DNA of 64,000 bases, from contig PBUB01000014.1 of NCBI GenBank assembly GCA_002729885.1, positions 124,001 through 188,000 of the forward strand. The letters run 5' to 3'. Positions 17,756 through 27,221 of this stretch are shown piece after piece; positions within the stretch are counted from its first letter, which is position 1, and each line of letters begins with the position of its first letter. This DNA comes from Spirochaetaceae bacterium (GTDB lineage: Bacteria > Spirochaetota > Leptospiria > Leptospirales > Leptonemataceae). A model generated the notes under the pieces. The model did not search any database. It was not told the DNA's origin and was given only the letters and a program-made list of their open reading frames with translations. Made by a program: the position numbers and the translations under genes.

Positions 17756-17835
17756 AGATCCTCGACGATTCTCATTACCACGCTACTTGCCACCGATGCA
17801 GGGCCAACAACTAAACAGAGGACGGGCATATCTTA

Positions 17836-17888
17836 TGAAAAAAAATCCTGAGAAATCAGAACAGGCCGGCGGGAACCTTCCGGCCTGT
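17836..17888 (-). terminator. Rho-independent terminator of the lipoprotein/FadL-like operon
   Basis: Read on the minus strand, a 9-bp stem ACAGGCCGG / CCGGCCTGT (17861-17869 with 17880-17888) is followed by a second small CTGA/TCAG stem and eight T. It lies about 45 bp after the stop of the FadL-like gene and ahead of dinB. Confidence 0.8.
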
Positions 17889-17931
17889 GAGAGAAGTATG
17901 CACGGATCCATAAAAGGATCGAGGTCAGGAT

Positions 17932-19356
17932 CTACATAAATACGGTGATGGCCAATCCGGCATGAAAGGCTGATCCGCCATAATCATAGATAGGATTCTG
18001 GGCCGTTGGATTCGCTTTGAGTTCTGTTCTGGATTTGATTCGCTGGCTTTGCAGAGAAAAGTCAATCAGGATAGGTGATTTCAGATTGGATCCCGAATCT
18101 GGAATGAAGGCGTAGCTCAGACCGGCCATGTAGCTTACCTGACTGGAATCCATCCAGTTCACTTCTTCAGGCATATCCACAGGCAGGGGACTGGGTCTTC
18201 GCATGAATCCCAGACGAAAGGACCATGCTTGATTCCAGCGATATTCCACACCCACCTTGGGCACAGAAATGTCTTCCAGATAGTAGGGAGTATAAAATCT
18301 TTCTTTCGTTCTGCTGAGACCGTATTTGCTCCACAACTCACGAGACACATCCAGACTGAATAGAAGGTTCTCCGTAGCCTGGTAGGCCAGACCATAGGTG
18401 AAGGTTCTGGGATGATACAGATCCAGCACAGCCAGGTCAAAATCAAACTGAATTCCCAGTAGAGTTGTTTGAGCTCTTGCAGTGAGCGGATCTACGAACA
18501 GAAAGGTTTCCCTGCGAAAAGAAACACCCAGGCGAAATTTCCCCCAGTGAAACATCATACCCAGGGTTTCATTTGCCTGTGGCTTCAATTCCAGAATAAC
18601 CTGTTGATTGGGAGTTACCGGATCCGGCGAAATAGGGACGTCTTTTAATAGAATGGCGCCCTGCCCTTTGATCAATGCAGTAAAGCCCACGCCCAGATAG
18701 AGATGATCCTTCCACAACTCCGCACCGATGCCACCAAAAATGAGAGGCCTGTCGTTGGATACTCCCCTCTGAAGATACCGATGCACCGTGGGATTCAGGT
18801 CATTGACTGTAGCCAGATTCCCTGATCCAGGTAGAATCATATTCAAACCAAAGCGAAGCCCTCGATCCAGGTCATATACGCTGTTCAAGTCCAGGGAAAG
18901 GCCAAGTCCTGCATAGTGGTCCTGAATATTACTTATATCACCATTGTTGGGCGCATTGGTCTGGATGGCTGGCTTCGCATAATTGTACTGCAGCGCCACT
19001 TCATGTCTGTTTGACTGCGATCGCTTTTTGGGAACATTGGTAATGCTGTTGGAAAAGATGTTTACTGTATCGTTCCAGATATTGGAGAATCTGCCGGAGT
19101 CCCAGGCATCCGGCTCCTGGTTCTCCTTGCGATTTTCCATGTAATGAAAGAGCAGATTCCCCCTGGAAGGAAGACCCAGTCCGGCTACGTTATAGTAGGT
19201 AGCCGAGCTATCGTTTACGAATGATGAGACCGCATTTCCCATTCCTGTAGCATAAGGATGGGCTCCATAGACATCGGCGAAATTACCTGCGAAAAGGTTC
19301 GAGCATAGCAATAGCAGGCCCAGGGCGGGCCACAGATTCATATTTGTTCGGGTCAT
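17932..19356 (-). CDS. FadL/OmpP1-like outer-membrane transport protein
   Basis: FadL-type barrels take up long-chain fatty acids and other hydrophobic molecules. The 474-aa product has a signal peptide (about 1-23), then the family N-terminal pattern YGAHPYATGMGNAVSSFVND with SSATYYNVAGLGL, which corresponds to the hatch region of FadL. Strand-rich sequence follows to the C-terminus. It is the last gene of a three-gene operon, and its ATG overlaps the stop of the giant lipoprotein gene (ATGA). The final residues HAGLAITVFM lack a terminal aromatic, though Phe is two from the end. The substrate is unknown; the two partner lipoproteins suggest a surface complex. Confidence 0.85.
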   Translation of the reverse strand: MTRTNMNLWPALGLLLLCSNLFAGNFADVYGAHPYATGMGNAVSSFVNDSSATYYNVAGLGLPSRGNLLFHYMENRKENQEPDAWDSGRFSNIWNDTVNIFSNSITNVPKKRSQSNRHEVALQYNYAKPAIQTNAPNNGDISNIQDHYAGLGLSLDLNSVYDLDRGLRFGLNMILPGSGNLATVNDLNPTVHRYLQRGVSNDRPLIFGGIGAELWKDHLYLGVGFTALIKGQGAILLKDVPISPDPVTPNQQVILELKPQANETLGMMFHWGKFRLGVSFRRETFLFVDPLTARAQTTLLGIQFDFDLAVLDLYHPRTFTYGLAYQATENLLFSLDVSRELWSKYGLSRTKERFYTPYYLEDISVPKVGVEYRWNQAWSFRLGFMRRPSPLPVDMPEEVNWMDSSQVSYMAGLSYAFIPDSGSNLKSPILIDFSLQSQRIKSRTELKANPTAQNPIYDYGGSAFHAGLAITVFM

Positions 19357-22300
19357 CTGACCTTCCTGCTAAAAATATAATTCAAAGAGTCAAAGACTGT
19401 ATTTCCCTGCTCTGTAACGTTCCAGTGATCTTCAAACCAGTAGCCACCTACTCCGGTTTTGCGCCCCTGGGCCTTAATATCTGCAATGGCCTTCGAAAGT
19501 GTACCCGCCGAATATAGAATATTGTTCGGGTCCGGTCCGGTGGACTGGATCACAGGAGCAGCCAGGAATTGCTCCAGTTCTATCAGAACCTGGTCTATGC
19601 TATGATCGCTTTTCATTCGTAACAGAAAATAGTCCCCGAAAGTATCCGGGGCTGCAAGTCCGGCCATCACTCCAATCAAACCTCTGGCATGGGGCGCCGA
19701 TGATCGCAATAGATTCGGAACATCGCTGGAGAGAATATCGGAGATTAGATAGCTCTGAGTAACTCCATCGGACTCGGTAAGCATTACTCCAACCAGGTCC
19801 AGCAATGAAGAGACTTCTGCCTGCGTGGGCTGAGAGACGATGAGTACTTCCAGAAGTCCGTCCGCATTGGGAACGATGCTGTATACGGAATCGTTTGCCA
19901 GGACATCAAAAAGGAAGGAAACCGCATCGGTGACATCATCCCATTCCGTAGCTTCCAGATCCGAAGGTCGATTATCAGGATAATCCGCCAGGTCATCGCG
20001 AAGATCGGTAATCACCGTCTCTATGTTGAATTGAGCGGCCGTCGGGGCTTCAGAATTCACCTTTACTTCATCCAGAATCTGAAGCATTCCGTTTAGCAAC
20101 TTTTCGCGGCCCGCTGCCCGTTCGCTGCCTCCAAACTCGGCCAGCATGCCGGTAACATCAGAAAGGAGATTGGTTTTACTGACCAGGTTCAGCAGTCCGT
20201 CTTGATATCGTCTCTGGTCCTCTATGAGCAAACTTAGAATACTGCGAAGGCCGGAATCTGGATAATAATCTGAATCATCCATGGAAGGGCTTCGGATTCC
20301 AAAGGTAGCACCGCTTCCATAGATCTGTAGATTGTAGACGTTGGATGCTCCGGAAACCGGGTCATTTCCCCGGCTCAGGTACGGCCGCACCATTACTCTT
20401 GCAAGATTGGTCAGTAACTTGTAGGCATTCTTGCTGGTGCCGCTATCTGTCTGATCATCCAGAGCGGCCACCAGGGATACCACCAGAGGAAGCAGTTTAT
20501 TTCGATCGGACCAGTAGGTATCTGTCTGCGAAGATGATACGCTGACGGAATTCAGAAATCCCATTCTTTCGAGAGCAGGCGCATTCTTGCTCAGGGCGGG
20601 TGGGATCAATCCAGAGAACAGAGTGGGAGGCTGGGGATACAGAATGGAATCATACAGAGCACCATAGAGTACTTCATCGGCGAAGCCAAAATTCTGCTGA
20701 CCATCCAGTCCATAGCCCCAGGCTTCTACATAGACTACAGAATCCCCCGGAGTATTGGACAAAACCAGATTGGTATCCGCTATTTGTTTTACATCCGGCT
20801 TGATGAAGAATCCTGCTTTTTGCCATCGGCCGTTGTCATCACGATCGCAGGTATTTAGATTGTAGTTACAGTAGGGCTTCGCATTCATAAGCCCCATAAC
20901 GCCGTTCGCGACGACAGTAATGTAGGTCGCATGCTGAATTTGACTGGCTCCCAGTCTCGCATGTACGGGGATTACCAGGACAAATCTCTTTTCATAGAGC
21001 AGCCACTGAAAATTCTTATAGAAAGCCTCCTCCCGGCTGCCTACTTCGCGGCCCGCGATGGGAATTTCATTAATGGTATAGGAAGTGCCGTTTCCGCCTG
21101 GATCTTCCACACCGCCTATTCCAACCTGATGTGTGCCGGCGCTGCTGCCCAGACGATCCACTGAAATTCGATACTCATCGGTGCTCCAGGATGTACTGTA
21201 GTTCACTCCCGGGCCCATATCGCTGGAATAATACGGCCCATACCCTTCGTAGATGACCCTTTTGATCCAGTTAAGCATGAAGGGTAGAGTCTGGGAGTAG
21301 ATCGGATCCGCGTTGGACTGATTATTTATATTGTTCATCGAACCGCGACTGTTTCCCTGAAGAAACATTAATGCAGGAGCATTGATATCGAACTGATAGA
21401 CAGAACCATTCTTGTAAACTTTGCTGTCGGCACGACTGTCGTACAGAAAGCGAATGAGGCTAAGTGTATCATCGCCGCGAATCTTGGACTGCAAAGCGAA
21501 TACGCTGTCGCCAAGGGTCAGAACTCCACCGTTGCCGGAATTGCTATGACCGGTAATCGTAGGTGTACTGGAAGAAAAGGGAGGTGTATTGGCCCACTGA
21601 TAGCCGTATACATCACCCAGCACAATCATAAATAGCAGGTTTTCCAGGGCAGATACACTGTAGCTTGAGTTATCGCTGTCCCGATCCAGACCCTTTAGAT
21701 CCAGCTCCAGCATCTTGCCCAGGGATTCATCCACGCCGTCGATATCATTTGCAAAGCCCAGCTCATTCATGCGAATGGAAAGTGTTTCCAGAATGGGAGT
21801 AGAGGAATCCACAACGTAGCTGGATGGAGGCTGTAGAAGGTCCCGCACCCCCTGATACAGATCCACCAGGACATTCTTCAGTTCTGCATTCTTTCCAGCA
21901 CCCAGGGTAGTCTGGGAATAGGCCCATTGAGAATCATAGATGTTGGCGGACTCCGGACCTGTGGCGGCTGTGTTATAGTTTTCCAGATTAACAATGAGCT
22001 GCTTTACTGCATAGTCCGGGCTGCGATAGTTCGAAAATCCGGCACGCCGACCCAGCATATCGCCCAGTCCACCCAGCATCGCCACAAGCTTTCGCTTCAA
22101 ATATCGGTCTCCGTTTAAGCTGGAATCTCCCAGAGCTTCCACCACTTTTTCCAGACCGGATCTGGCATTTACATTCTGAATCGTAGATTTATAGAGAAAA
22201 TCCTCTACATCATGCAGCAGATCGATGGTGTCTGCGCTTTCCAGATCATCCGCCACTTCGTTGAAATCATTTCGCAGATCGGCTTCCGTTTTATCGTTGT

Positions 22301-22901
22301 AGAGCTTGTTCAGTCCAGCATGACTCAGAGGAATCGCCACAGATAGAAAGGGTGCATTGCCACTGCGAATTCGCTCCATCAAATTCAGAGACGATTCATA
22401 GGCAGTCTGGTCCTGGGTGCGCAATCGATTGATCAGAGTAGAGGCACGAAGCAGTACAGGTCGCAACGCAGAATTGGGATCCAGAGACATCTTTTCCACA
22501 GTGCGAAGAGCGCCGATGGCTGCATTGTCATGATAGGCCATGGATGCATCCAGTTTGATATTAAACTCTTCAGGATCGGCCTGGAGAAAAACGCTTTTGA
22601 GTGCAGGATAATCGTTTAGAAGCGTAAAAAGGGTTACATCAGGCTGCGAAAGTCCATCCTGAAACAGCGTCCCGTCCCAATCCTTGGATGTATTGGAGCA
22701 GCCAGGAAACGTCAGAGTAATAAGAAGAGCGCAAAGAGATATAGTCCGTGCCGGTAAAAGCCTCCCTGGCGCAGTCGCGCTGCGCTTGATCGTAATAGAT
22801 TTGCGATTCCGCAGGGTTGCGTTGCTGATTCGCCTGGCTCCCGGGGCTGGTCGACAGGGGCCCATCAAGTCCCCCGTTTTATTTCCTTTCCACAAATTCA
22901 T
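19353..22901 (-). CDS. Giant lipoprotein (about 1180 aa), unknown function
   Basis: The product carries an unusually long Arg/Lys-rich leader, then a hydrophobic segment ending in LTFPGC, so Cys68 is the likely lipidated residue. The mature protein, over 1100 residues, is largely helical in its first and last thirds and contains an Asn/Ser/Gly-rich middle (about 430-700). I chose the ATG at 22901, which overlaps the upstream stop as ATGA; a TTG two codons earlier is less likely. Both ends of this gene overlap neighbours by 4 bp, so it is coupled to a second giant lipoprotein and to a FadL-like barrel. I do not recognise the family. Large lipoproteins of this sort are typical of Leptospira relatives. 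Confidence 0.75.
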   Translation of the reverse strand: MNLWKGNKTGDLMGPCRPAPGARRISNATLRNRKSITIKRSATAPGRLLPARTISLCALLITLTFPGCSNTSKDWDGTLFQDGLSQPDVTLFTLLNDYPALKSVFLQADPEEFNIKLDASMAYHDNAAIGALRTVEKMSLDPNSALRPVLLRASTLINRLRTQDQTAYESSLNLMERIRSGNAPFLSVAIPLSHAGLNKLYNDKTEADLRNDFNEVADDLESADTIDLLHDVEDFLYKSTIQNVNARSGLEKVVEALGDSSLNGDRYLKRKLVAMLGGLGDMLGRRAGFSNYRSPDYAVKQLIVNLENYNTAATGPESANIYDSQWAYSQTTLGAGKNAELKNVLVDLYQGVRDLLQPPSSYVVDSSTPILETLSIRMNELGFANDIDGVDESLGKMLELDLKGLDRDSDNSSYSVSALENLLFMIVLGDVYGYQWANTPPFSSSTPTITGHSNSGNGGVLTLGDSVFALQSKIRGDDTLSLIRFLYDSRADSKVYKNGSVYQFDINAPALMFLQGNSRGSMNNINNQSNADPIYSQTLPFMLNWIKRVIYEGYGPYYSSDMGPGVNYSTSWSTDEYRISVDRLGSSAGTHQVGIGGVEDPGGNGTSYTINEIPIAGREVGSREEAFYKNFQWLLYEKRFVLVIPVHARLGASQIQHATYITVVANGVMGLMNAKPYCNYNLNTCDRDDNGRWQKAGFFIKPDVKQIADTNLVLSNTPGDSVVYVEAWGYGLDGQQNFGFADEVLYGALYDSILYPQPPTLFSGLIPPALSKNAPALERMGFLNSVSVSSSQTDTYWSDRNKLLPLVVSLVAALDDQTDSGTSKNAYKLLTNLARVMVRPYLSRGNDPVSGASNVYNLQIYGSGATFGIRSPSMDDSDYYPDSGLRSILSLLIEDQRRYQDGLLNLVSKTNLLSDVTGMLAEFGGSERAAGREKLLNGMLQILDEVKVNSEAPTAAQFNIETVITDLRDDLADYPDNRPSDLEATEWDDVTDAVSFLFDVLANDSVYSIVPNADGLLEVLIVSQPTQAEVSSLLDLVGVMLTESDGVTQSYLISDILSSDVPNLLRSSAPHARGLIGVMAGLAAPDTFGDYFLLRMKSDHSIDQVLIELEQFLAAPVIQSTGPDPNNILYSAGTLSKAIADIKAQGRKTGVGGYWFEDHWNVTEQGNTVFDSLNYIFSRKVR

Positions 22902-25864
22902 GGACAACCGATGACATCACCCTTGTCTGAAGTCATGGCTTCCAGCCTTGCAAACAGATAGGGATTGGTTTCGTTGGATGGAATGGGAAGAGTTTCGATG
23001 CGAATGACATTTCGGTCCAGATTCAGCCAGCAAGCACCGGAACCTGTTCTCAGTCCATTGGCCACAGATGTAGAAAGAGGAATCTGTTTTGAAAGAGGCA
23101 CTTCGTAGAGAATATTGTTGAGCAATGGTACCACCAGGCTCTTAACCAGAGGATCCACCACGCGATAGATTTTTTCAGGATCCAGTCCATAAGGGTTGTT
23201 GGCTGGCCCTTCCAATACCTCAACAATGTAGTACATATTGTTTGGATCGATCTGTACCTGCAAGGCTGTTGTGTTGGCAAAGCTTGGATTTCCGGTGGGA
23301 TTGGAAAACTCCAGCAGATCCGCAGATCCAGAGGCAGTGAGACTTGTGCGAATCTTCGTAATGGTATAGGTGGTTCCGTTACCTTTCTTACCTTTGATGA
23401 TTAGCTCCATATCCCCGAAGTCCACTGTAAGACCGGGCTTCTCTGTTCCTGCTCCTCCGGACAGAGGGGCAAATCGCAGTACTGGAGCCAGCACCGGGTT
23501 CACCTGAATGATTACATCATCGCTGGAATCGATTACGAATGGATTGTTACTTCCGTCCAGTCCCGTAATTGTATCTTTTCCTGGAGCCAGCACAGTAACC
23601 AGAGTACCGACTTTTAGTAGATCGTCCGTTAACTGTCGCAGAGGATCCGTGCCCGCATACGTATTGATCTGGTTAATGAAGGCTGCATCGATGGAAAGGC
23701 TGAGTGCACCAACCTGCCAGAGAGAAAACATGGCCTGATTCAAAGCATCGCTATGCAGGGCGAGTAGGAGCCCCGGTTTTGCAGCACTCTGGGAGAATGG
23801 GTAGCTCCAGGAAGGGGCTGCGGTTCGATACACGTTAAAGCTATTTGTGCCCAGCATGGACTGCGGAGCATCTGGATTCGCCGGAGACATGGTGGCCGTG
23901 ATACCGGTACCTGCATTGGCCACCAGTCCACTGTTCCCTCCGCTGGCCTTTGGTTCCAGCCCTTGCTGGACCTTGAGCTTCATTCGAAGCTGGGTGTTGC
24001 TGAGGGGCGCAGGAAGATGGGATGGCAATGGAATGGGCAGTCCCGGATCCTGCAAATTATCCAGAATGGCATTGATTACATTGGGAGCGATCTGCTCGAT
24101 AACGTCCTGTAAAATGGACTGCACAATCTGCGGCTGAATAATGGGGGTAATATTGTTTGCAATTCCAGTGGCAATGGATGCAATTAGATCGCCAATAAAT
24201 CCCCAGCTAAATATGCCTGCGGTACTGGCTTTAGCATCCAGGTTGATGACATCTATGTCGTTTGTCCACGGCGACATATGGAAACGTCTGGGATCTCCAG
24301 CCACCTCATCCGGATCGTTTAAATTGAAATATGGATCGTCCGTTTGAAAGGGTGTTTTGATATTAAAGGCCATCTGACCATTTGTGTCGGTGGTAGGAAT
24401 AACCCGTGCTCTGGAAATCTTTCGATTACCCGGGGAACCATCATAGTCCATAACTGCCTGGGCGGTAAAAGCGATCTTATCGTTATCACCCAGAACTACA
24501 GCCAGTAGACAGAAACCGCAGACATCCGAAAGCTTGGAAACCAGGAGCAGGTCCAGGGCCACCTGATGGCCATTGATGTCTGCCCCCAGGCCCGGGGATC
24601 CGTTATCGTAAGCTGCGAGATTCGCATCCACATTGGGAACCCCACTACCTACAGTAGGATTAACTGTCATGGAGCGAACATAGACATCGATGGTGAAGTC
24701 AGCAGAACCCAGTCCCGTGCCATAGTTATTAATGAAGAATCCACAGTAGCCATACCCCTCTGAATAAGCTCCGGTTCCGTTACCATAGCTTCGAATATAT
24801 TCAAAGTTATGATAGGAAGAGGGGTTATCGCCGGAGTCAATGTTAGTAGTATCAATACAGCCAGGACGTCTGGTAGTAGTAGTCCTTTCGCTGGCAAAGT
24901 CGTTGAAGGTTTTGTTGGTAACCTTGAAATCAGCATGGGCAAAACGCTCGAAAATCCTGGAAAGAACTTCCATCATGTGCGCATTGTCCAGAACCGCTGC
25001 ACCGATGTCGGCCTGGATACCGGCCGGGTTGCCGGAGAAACTGCCATAGTTAAACGTTAACTGCTTGTAATAGCGACGTCCGTTCGGAAGCTCAATTTCA
25101 TAGTAGTATGGGTTTCCCCCATTGGAAGGCGCCAGAGCACCGGAAGAAAGATTGGTAGTGAATGTATCTGTGCTGCATCCTCCTGAGCAAAGGGTAACGC
25201 TATCTCCATCCAGGGTGGAAAGTTTCAGGCTCTCCACCTTTTCATGGTTACCAAGAACAGATACGAGTGTAACCGTAGGATTGGAAGACTGGGCCAGAGA
25301 AACCCCTCTTCCGCCCAGCGGAATACCATTTACGGTATGTGACATGGTAAAGCTGGGTTCCGTCTGAATGGTAAAGGTTCTGGAATCCACAACCAGGGAC
25401 TCTCCTTCCTCGGTAGTGGCACCGGTACCAAATAAGATTTGATATCCTTCATCTTCATCCAGCTCCTTGTAAGGATCAAAGATTACTTTTCTGGGAGATA
25501 CCCAGCGAAAGGTACCGCCAGCACCGGGCCCTGGAATTGGATTTCCTCCGCTATCCACCACCTGCATGGAACCTTCCACGGAAGCCAGGTCCATCCTTTC
25601 GGAGAAGCTGAACTCAAGGTTCGCATAGCGATTCACGGAAGCCGGGTCGGTCATCAGAAATGCTTCCGGTCCGTCAGAGCCAAAATCACCCGGTAACGTT
25701 ACTACAGGTTCCGGATCGTTGGGAACCACGGGAGTCTGTACATTGTTCGCAGACGAATCGCCGGCCACAGGAAGAATGGGAATAGATTCCCCGTCCGTGT
25801 TTTTCTTACACAGTGTCAGAAAAAGGCACGATAAAATGAGGTGCCCCAGAATAAAATAACGCAT
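22898..25864 (-). CDS. Giant lipoprotein with an N-terminal Ig-like (SbsA/Big_5-type) domain
   Basis: The 988-aa product starts MRYFILGHLILSCLFLTLC and is probably lipidated at Cys19. After a Pro/Val/Asn-rich linker, residues about 75-170 look like a bacterial Ig-like domain of the SbsA type (LEFSFSERMDLASVEGSM, then WVSPRKVIFDPYKELDEDEGYQI). The remainder is rich in Thr, Asn, Gly and short strands, with paired cysteines (LCSGGCSTDTF, CGFCLLAV). A GGAG lies 7 nt before the ATG. It is the first gene of the three-gene operon and overlaps the next gene by 4 bp. The function is unknown, but an extracytoplasmic structural or binding role beside the barrel is likely. Confidence 0.75.
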   Translation of the reverse strand: MRYFILGHLILSCLFLTLCKKNTDGESIPILPVAGDSSANNVQTPVVPNDPEPVVTLPGDFGSDGPEAFLMTDPASVNRYANLEFSFSERMDLASVEGSMQVVDSGGNPIPGPGAGGTFRWVSPRKVIFDPYKELDEDEGYQILFGTGATTEEGESLVVDSRTFTIQTEPSFTMSHTVNGIPLGGRGVSLAQSSNPTVTLVSVLGNHEKVESLKLSTLDGDSVTLCSGGCSTDTFTTNLSSGALAPSNGGNPYYYEIELPNGRRYYKQLTFNYGSFSGNPAGIQADIGAAVLDNAHMMEVLSRIFERFAHADFKVTNKTFNDFASERTTTTRRPGCIDTTNIDSGDNPSSYHNFEYIRSYGNGTGAYSEGYGYCGFFINNYGTGLGSADFTIDVYVRSMTVNPTVGSGVPNVDANLAAYDNGSPGLGADINGHQVALDLLLVSKLSDVCGFCLLAVVLGDNDKIAFTAQAVMDYDGSPGNRKISRARVIPTTDTNGQMAFNIKTPFQTDDPYFNLNDPDEVAGDPRRFHMSPWTNDIDVINLDAKASTAGIFSWGFIGDLIASIATGIANNITPIIQPQIVQSILQDVIEQIAPNVINAILDNLQDPGLPIPLPSHLPAPLSNTQLRMKLKVQQGLEPKASGGNSGLVANAGTGITATMSPANPDAPQSMLGTNSFNVYRTAAPSWSYPFSQSAAKPGLLLALHSDALNQAMFSLWQVGALSLSIDAAFINQINTYAGTDPLRQLTDDLLKVGTLVTVLAPGKDTITGLDGSNNPFVIDSSDDVIIQVNPVLAPVLRFAPLSGGAGTEKPGLTVDFGDMELIIKGKKGNGTTYTITKIRTSLTASGSADLLEFSNPTGNPSFANTTALQVQIDPNNMYYIVEVLEGPANNPYGLDPEKIYRVVDPLVKSLVVPLLNNILYEVPLSKQIPLSTSVANGLRTGSGACWLNLDRNVIRIETLPIPSNETNPYLFARLEAMTSDKGDVIGCP

Positions 25865-26160
25865 GAACTCGCTCCAAACGGGGGAGGCTGTGAATTTTCT
25901 ATATTTTTGGGCCCGAACCTGATAACTGATTCAGGAATCACAGCTTATACCTGAGAATCGGACCCCGAGGGCAGCCTGTCAATAAAGTACATTACCTTTT
26001 TTAAGGGCCCTGGGCTTCCATTTACCCGGCAATCTGCCTGATCCTGGCACTAACTGGCCGGCCAGTCAATACTTTTTCTTTCTAGAGAGCATGCATGGCC
26101 AGGATTTTTGTCGCAGCTTGAGGCCCCTGAGGCTCAGGTTGGCAGGGGTTTCCTGCAGGT
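25865..26160. other. Divergent intergenic region with palindromes
   Basis: No gene is visible in these 296 bp between the divergent lipoprotein operon and the DUF2804 gene. The region holds a perfect 14-bp palindrome, ACTGGCCGGCCAGT (26053-26066), a second dyad CCTGAG-G-CTCAGG (26126-26138), and AT-rich tracts near 25895-25910 that could serve as a -10 region for the minus-strand operon. The promoters themselves are not clear enough to call. Confidence 0.45.
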
Positions 26161-27186
26161 ATGGATCAGAGAATAGAGAGAGAGATTATTCAGCCCGTGG
26201 ATTTATGCCAGAGCAATGGCAAGCTGAACCCCGAGTCTGTAGGCTTTAGCCGTCATCCATTGCAGAACTGCAAAATCCCGGGCCATTGGCCTCGAAAGAA
26301 GCGCTGGAATTACTGGTGCATATTCGATTCCAAATTCCTGGTTAGCCTCACTGTTTCCAACCTGGATTACGCCGGTGTATGCTTTGTTTACTGGCTGGAG
26401 CGATCCAGGGATCGATTTGAAGAATACACAGATATTGGACTGCTGGGACGGGGTGTGCAGCAAGGAGATACGGTAGAGGATCCGGCTGCCTTTCAATCTT
26501 CGGCCATGGAACTGATTTTTCAGCAGGAACCGGGAGCAGAAGACTGGCAGCTACAGGGCCAGGTAAGAAAGAAGGGAAAGGCTGTTGTTAAAACGGATCT
26601 CACGATTTTCAATCCGGATGCATCGGAAAGTCTGAATGTAGTGGTTCCCTGGAATTTGTCCGAATTTCAATTCACTTCCAAGCGAATCGGCCTTCGAGCC
26701 TCTGGAACACTGGAATGCTCCGCAGGCACTCATACATTTGATCCGGAAACCAGCGTGGCAGTTCTGGATTTTGGGCGTGGAGTCTGGCCCTACAGCAGTG
26801 TATGGAACTGGGCCTGCGGAACCATGCGAAAAGGAAAACATGATATTTCCTGGAACCTGGGAGCTGGCTGGACTGATGGAACCCCATCCACGGAAAATGG
26901 CATACTCCTGGACGGCGTTCTGTACAAGATCGGTGAAGATATTCGGTTTGAATTCGATTCAACGAATTATCGCAGACCCTGGAGAATCTTTACCGAACAC
27001 AGCTCCATGGTAGATTTAACCCTTACAACGGAATATGAGCGTGTGGCACGCTCCAATCTTCTGGTGGTAAACTCTGAAGTGCATCAGTTAATCGGCAAAT
27101 TCTCAGGAACCATTCGCGTGGGCGGTGAAACTATCCGAATTTCTCGAGCCAGCGGATGGGCCGAAGATCATAAGGCTCGCTGGTAA
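26161..27186 (+). CDS. DUF2804 family protein
   Basis: The 341 aa fit DUF2804, a family of lipocalin-like or carotenoid-dehydratase-like beta proteins without firm function. Supporting patterns are GHWPRKKRWNYWCIF near the N-terminus, VSNLDYAGVCFVYWLE, and the diagnostic VLDFGRGVWPYSSVWNWACG followed by ISWNLGAGWTDG near residues 200-245. No signal peptide is present. It stands alone and converges on the next gene with a 35-bp gap. Nothing nearby suggests a substrate. Confidence 0.82.
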   Translation: MDQRIEREIIQPVDLCQSNGKLNPESVGFSRHPLQNCKIPGHWPRKKRWNYWCIFDSKFLVSLTVSNLDYAGVCFVYWLERSRDRFEEYTDIGLLGRGVQQGDTVEDPAAFQSSAMELIFQQEPGAEDWQLQGQVRKKGKAVVKTDLTIFNPDASESLNVVVPWNLSEFQFTSKRIGLRASGTLECSAGTHTFDPETSVAVLDFGRGVWPYSSVWNWACGTMRKGKHDISWNLGAGWTDGTPSTENGILLDGVLYKIGEDIRFEFDSTNYRRPWRIFTEHSSMVDLTLTTEYERVARSNLLVVNSEVHQLIGKFSGTIRVGGETIRISRASGWAEDHKARW

Positions 27187-27221
27187 GTTTTTCACGACCC
27201 GGACATTTCGCGGACTGACAA

